A program made the position numbers and the translations under genes. A stretch of 11,443 bases of DNA from Mycoplasmataceae bacterium (GTDB taxonomy: Bacteria > Bacillota_I > Bacilli_A > Mycoplasmatales > Mycoplasmoidaceae): contig JAHHTJ010000012.1 in the NCBI GenBank assembly GCA_020024715.1, positions 1-11,443 of the forward strand, given 5' to 3'. Under the pieces are notes generated by a model, which saw only the letters and a program-made list of their open reading frames with translations, did not search any database and was not told where the DNA came from. The first letter of the stretch is position 1, and each line of letters starts with the position of its first letter. Of this stretch, positions 8,495 through 11,443 are shown one piece after another.

Positions 8495-10369
8495 ATGAAT
8501 AAAAAATATGAAGCAATAATAATAGGAGCTGGACATGCGGGTTTAGAAGCCTGCTTTGTTTTTGCTAATCTTAAACAAAATGTAGCAATCGTAACTCTTA
8601 GTGAAGAAGGTATTGGTAAAATGCCTTGTAATCCTTCAATTGGTGGTCCTGCTAAAGGTGTAGTAACAAGAGAAATAGATGCACTTGGTGGAATGCAAGG
8701 AAAAGTAGCTGATCACACAGCGTTACAAATTAAAATGCTTAATACTTCTAAAGGACCTGGGGTTTGAGCAATTAGAGAGCAATCAGATAAAATTGAATAC
8801 GCAAATTATTTTAAAAAATTAGTTAAAGAAAATCCTTATATTGATTTAATAATTGATGAAGCTATTGATTTTAGTTTTGATGAACAACATGTTTTAAATG
8901 GTGTTTATACTTCTGAACACGGTTTATTAAGTACTAAATCTGCAATCGTTACATCAGGAACTTATTTAAAATCTGTTACATTCCAAGGTTCTATATACAA
9001 AGATGAAGGTCCAGATCATTTAAAGAATTCAAAAAATTTATCTACCACTTTAGAAAAATTAGGATTTAAATTAAAAAGATTAAAAACTGGAACTCCTCCT
9101 AGAATTTATACTGATTCTATTGATTTTAGTCAGTGTGAATTAGAACCTGGAAGTAATATGAATATTTGTTTTAGTCATTTTGATCAAAATTTTTTAAATA
9201 TTAATAAACAAACTCCATGTTATTTAATTTATACTAACCAAAATACTCATGATTTAATTTTAAAAAATAAAACTAAATCAGCAATGTATTCTGGGTTAAT
9301 TACTGGAATTGGACCTTCTTATTGTCCAAGTATTGAAGATAAGGTAACAAGATTTAGTAATAAACCAAGGCACCAATTATTTTTAGAACCAGAATCTAAA
9401 CATCTACCAACCACTTATCTTGGTGGATTTAGTACAAGTATGCCTATTGAAATTCAAGATCAAATGATTAGAACATTACCAGGATTACAAAATTGTAAAG
9501 TACAAAAATATGCTTATGCTATTGAATATGATGCCATTGATTCACTTGATTTATTACCAACATTAGAAGCTAAAAATTATCATGGTTTGTATTTTGCTGG
9601 TCAAATAAATGGTACTAGTGGTTATGAAGAAGCAGCTTGTCAAGGTTTAATAGCTGGAATCAATGCATATTTAAAAATTAATAATAAAAAACCTTTTATA
9701 TTAGGAAGAGATGAAGCATATATTGGTGTTTTAATTGATGATTTAACTACAAAAGGAGTTTTAGATCCTTATCGATTATTAACATCAAGAGCTGAATATC
9801 GTTTAATGTTAAGAAATGATAATGCAGATGATCGTTTATTAAAATATGGATACGAATTAGGTTTAATAAAAAAACAAAATTATGAAAAGTATTTAGATAA
9901 TAAAAAATTAATGAATGAATTAATTGATTTTTTAAAAAATGAAACAGTGGGTAAAATCAAATTTTTAAATGTAAGTACCAATTATGAAATATCAAATTTA
10001 AAACTATCTTCATATTTATGTAGAAAAGATGTTAATTTAAAACAATTTTTAAATTATTTGCCAAATCAATTTCAAAAATTAGATGATTATTGATTAAGTA
10101 AAGTAGAAATTAATATTAAATATGAGGGTTATATTAAAAGAGAAATTGAAGCAATTAATAACTTTACTCACTTAAAAAACTTAGATTGTAGTTGAATAAA
10201 AGATTTTTCTATTGTTCCAAATATTGCTACAGAATCTATAAATAAATTAAATAAAATTCGTCCATTAACATTAGATCAAGCATCTAGAATAAGCGGAATT
10301 AACTTTAGTGATTTAGCATATTTAAAATACTATATAGAACAAAATAAAGAAAAAAATAATTATGAATAA
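8495..10369 (+). CDS. mnmG: tRNA uridine 5-carboxymethylaminomethyl modification enzyme MnmG (GidA)
   Basis: 624 residues, full family length. FAD-binding subunit that, with the GTPase MnmE, adds the 5-carboxymethylaminomethyl group to wobble uridine 34 of certain tRNAs in the cytosol. Visible: the dinucleotide fold IIIGAGHAGLEA (G11, G13, G16), MPCNPSIGGPAKG with C45, NTSKGPGVWAIR, KTGTPPRI, YCPSIEDKVTRF with C277, the second FAD segment GLYFAGQINGTSGYEEAACQGLIAGINA, and GRDEAYIGVLIDDLTTKG followed by DPYRLLTSRAEYRLMLRNDNADDRL. The C-terminal helical domain (RPLTLDQASRISGI) that binds MnmE and tRNA is present. C45 and C277 match the two conserved cysteines of the family. UGA encodes Trp at 91 and three more places or so. 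The usual Arg after GPxV is Trp. No Shine-Dalgarno is seen. Its 3' end overlaps rsmG by 8 nt. Confidence 0.98.
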
Positions 10370-11066
10370 ACAAGAATTTGAAGAACAATTAAAAGATATT
10401 TTTCATGTTACAAATGAACAATTAGAACAATTTGAAACTTATAAAAAATATTTACAAGAACAAAATAAAATCCATAATTTAACAAGATTAGATGGTGAAG
10501 ATGTTATTTATGCTGATTATTTCTTTAACTCTATTTATCCTTATAAGGATTTAGATTTTGAACACATTAATAAAGTATTAGATGTCGGAAGTGGATCTGG
10601 CATTCCAGGTATTGCTTTAAAAATTTTATTTCCACATATTGAATTAACAATTGTTGAAAGCGTAAATAAAAAAATTAAATTTATGCAAGGATTATGTGAA
10701 TTATTAAAATTTGAACATGTTTATTTTATTAATAAGAGAGCTGAAGAATTAGAACATAAATATAAAAATTATTTTGATTTAGTCACAGCTAGAGCGGTTG
10801 CTAATTTAAGAATATTATTAGAACTTTTAATTCCTTACATGAAAATGACTGGAATTTGTGTAATTCCAAAAGGAATAAAAGTTAATGAAGAAATGCAAGA
10901 TGCAAAGCAAATTATTCGAAAATTAAAAATTGAATTATTTGAAGAAATTAAATATGAATCTATATCTAAACATAAAGAATTTGTATTACTATTTAAAAAA
11001 AATGCAGAAACACCATCAATCTATCCTAGAAAATGAAAAAGTATAATTAATGAAGAAGAAAATTAA
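10362..11066 (+). CDS. rsmG: 16S rRNA (guanine-527-N7)-methyltransferase RsmG (GidB)
   Basis: 234 residues, typical length (210-240). SAM-dependent enzyme that methylates N7 of G527 in 16S rRNA; loss gives low-level streptomycin resistance in other bacteria. Visible: NKIHNLT at 35-41 (family motif NkxxNLT), the DYFFNSI region standing for the usual HxxDS, the SAM loop VLDVGSGSGIPGIAL starting at 72 (G76, G78, G80), an acidic residue after the second strand (LTIVES), TARAVA near 143, and a conserved PKG segment. The last codons cross one UGA Trp. The start ATG lies inside the end of mnmG (ATGAATAA overlap) without a Shine-Dalgarno, so translation is probably by coupling or reinitiation. mnmG-rsmG pairing is widely conserved in bacteria. 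Only this gene's stop and a noncoding stretch follow. Confidence 0.97.
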
Positions 11067-11387
11067 CTAAAATTAATGATTTATTTTTATAAGTATAATC
11101 TATATTAATAATAATGATAAAAATATATTTTAAATAAGTAATATTTAATAGTGCATTTTTTTGTTAAAATCATCATAATCCTTATTTTATATTTAGATTC
11201 TATACATATTGAACACTTATTATGATTTTATTAAAAATCAATATTTGCGTTATTTTTCCTGTAATAATTTATTTATAAATTTTGTAATATTTCAATAACT
11301 TTTAAAATGAAATTTTAGATTAAATAATTATTAAATAACTTCCATTTTAATTGTTAGCATATCGTATTATTTTTATTTTAAACAATG

Positions 11388-11404
11388 TTTGGGAGTAGTC
11401 CAAA
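11388..11404 (+). promoter_or_regulatory. Small hairpin in the leader of the next gene
   Basis: TTTGG (11388-11392) pairs with CCAAA (11400-11404) around a 7-nt loop, in the only GC-containing patch of the region. It lies 15 bases before a second hairpin that also has a 7-nt loop and reaches the ribosome site. Possibly part of one folded leader. Confidence 0.35.
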
Positions 11405-11419
11405 TCTTATGTAAAACTT

Positions 11420-11443
11420 CTTACTAAATAAAATAGTAAGGAG
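11420..11443 (+). promoter_or_regulatory. Shine-Dalgarno site partly paired in a hairpin
   Basis: CTTACTA (11420-11426), a 7-nt loop, then TAGTAAG (11434-11440) form a perfect 7-bp stem that takes in the first bases of AAGGAG (11438-11443). The window ends at the site, so the start codon of the next gene should lie within about 10 bases outside. The fold would partly hide the ribosome site. Confidence 0.5.

Larger units (their letters stand above)
11067..11443 (+). other. Noncoding region after rsmG
   Basis: 377 bases, extremely AT-rich. I find no convincing open frame on either strand, no tRNA-like fold and no classical terminator with a strong GC stem. An 8-bp inverted repeat (ATCATAAT at 11172-11179 with ATTATGAT at 11219-11226, 39-nt loop) may be a weak 3' end signal for rsmG. 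The last 60 bases look like the leader of a gene that begins beyond the window. Confidence 0.6.

Noticed and set aside
11067..11387. tRNA or small RNA gene in the long gap
   Set aside because: No GTTCGAATC-like T-arm, no acceptor pairing and too little GC for a stable fold until the two hairpins at the right end.
1..11443. CRISPR array, insertion sequence, prophage or mobile element
   Set aside because: No spaced repeats, transposase-like frames, terminal inverted repeats or target duplications were seen. Gene content is uniform and housekeeping-like.

Overview
The window reads as chromosomal DNA of a wall-less bacterium (Mollicutes, mycoplasma). It is very AT-rich, and UGA has to be read as tryptophan: every long gene except the left-edge fragment is cut at conserved Trp positions under the standard code and becomes one continuous frame under code 4. 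The DnaK sequence (GGDDWD motif, overall wording) recalls the Pneumoniae group (Ureaplasma, Malacoplasma, M. genitalium). That is my memory of the family, not a search, and I do not name a species. All coordinates below use code 4.

Left part, minus strand (1-3195): a CIRCE operator and a -10 box precede dnaK (901-2670). A small PEBP/YbhB-family gene (380-901) follows and shares the base of a TAATG stop/start with dnaK. A hairpin terminator (345-372) ends that unit. Beyond it is a truncated hypothetical gene (<1-333) that has a -10 box so close to its ATG that its mRNA may be leaderless.

Middle part, minus strand (2872-7427): a good promoter (7399-7427) drives an apparent operon. It begins with an 833-residue MFS transporter carrying a cytoplasmic coiled-coil tail of about 330 residues (4860-7361). 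A YtcJ-like metal-dependent amidohydrolase (3250-4857) follows after 2 nt, then a 101-residue two-helix membrane protein (2890-3195) with its own terminator. The layout suggests uptake or export of a small molecule that the amidohydrolase acts on; the substrate is unknown.

Right part, plus strand (7496-11443): a 279-residue protein of unknown function sits divergent from the transporter, behind a perfect 17-nt dyad. Then comes the conserved pair mnmG (tRNA wobble uridine modification) and rsmG (16S rRNA G527 methylation), overlapping by 8 nt, with a clear promoter before mnmG. The last 377 bases hold no gene that I can see. They end in two small hairpins, the second of which pairs with part of a Shine-Dalgarno sequence at the window edge, presumably for a gene starting just outside.

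Most content is ordinary mycoplasma housekeeping. The least ordinary items are the transporter with its long coiled-coil tail, the PEBP gene under apparent heat-shock control, the unknown gene with its dyad, and the Shine-Dalgarno hairpin at the right edge.
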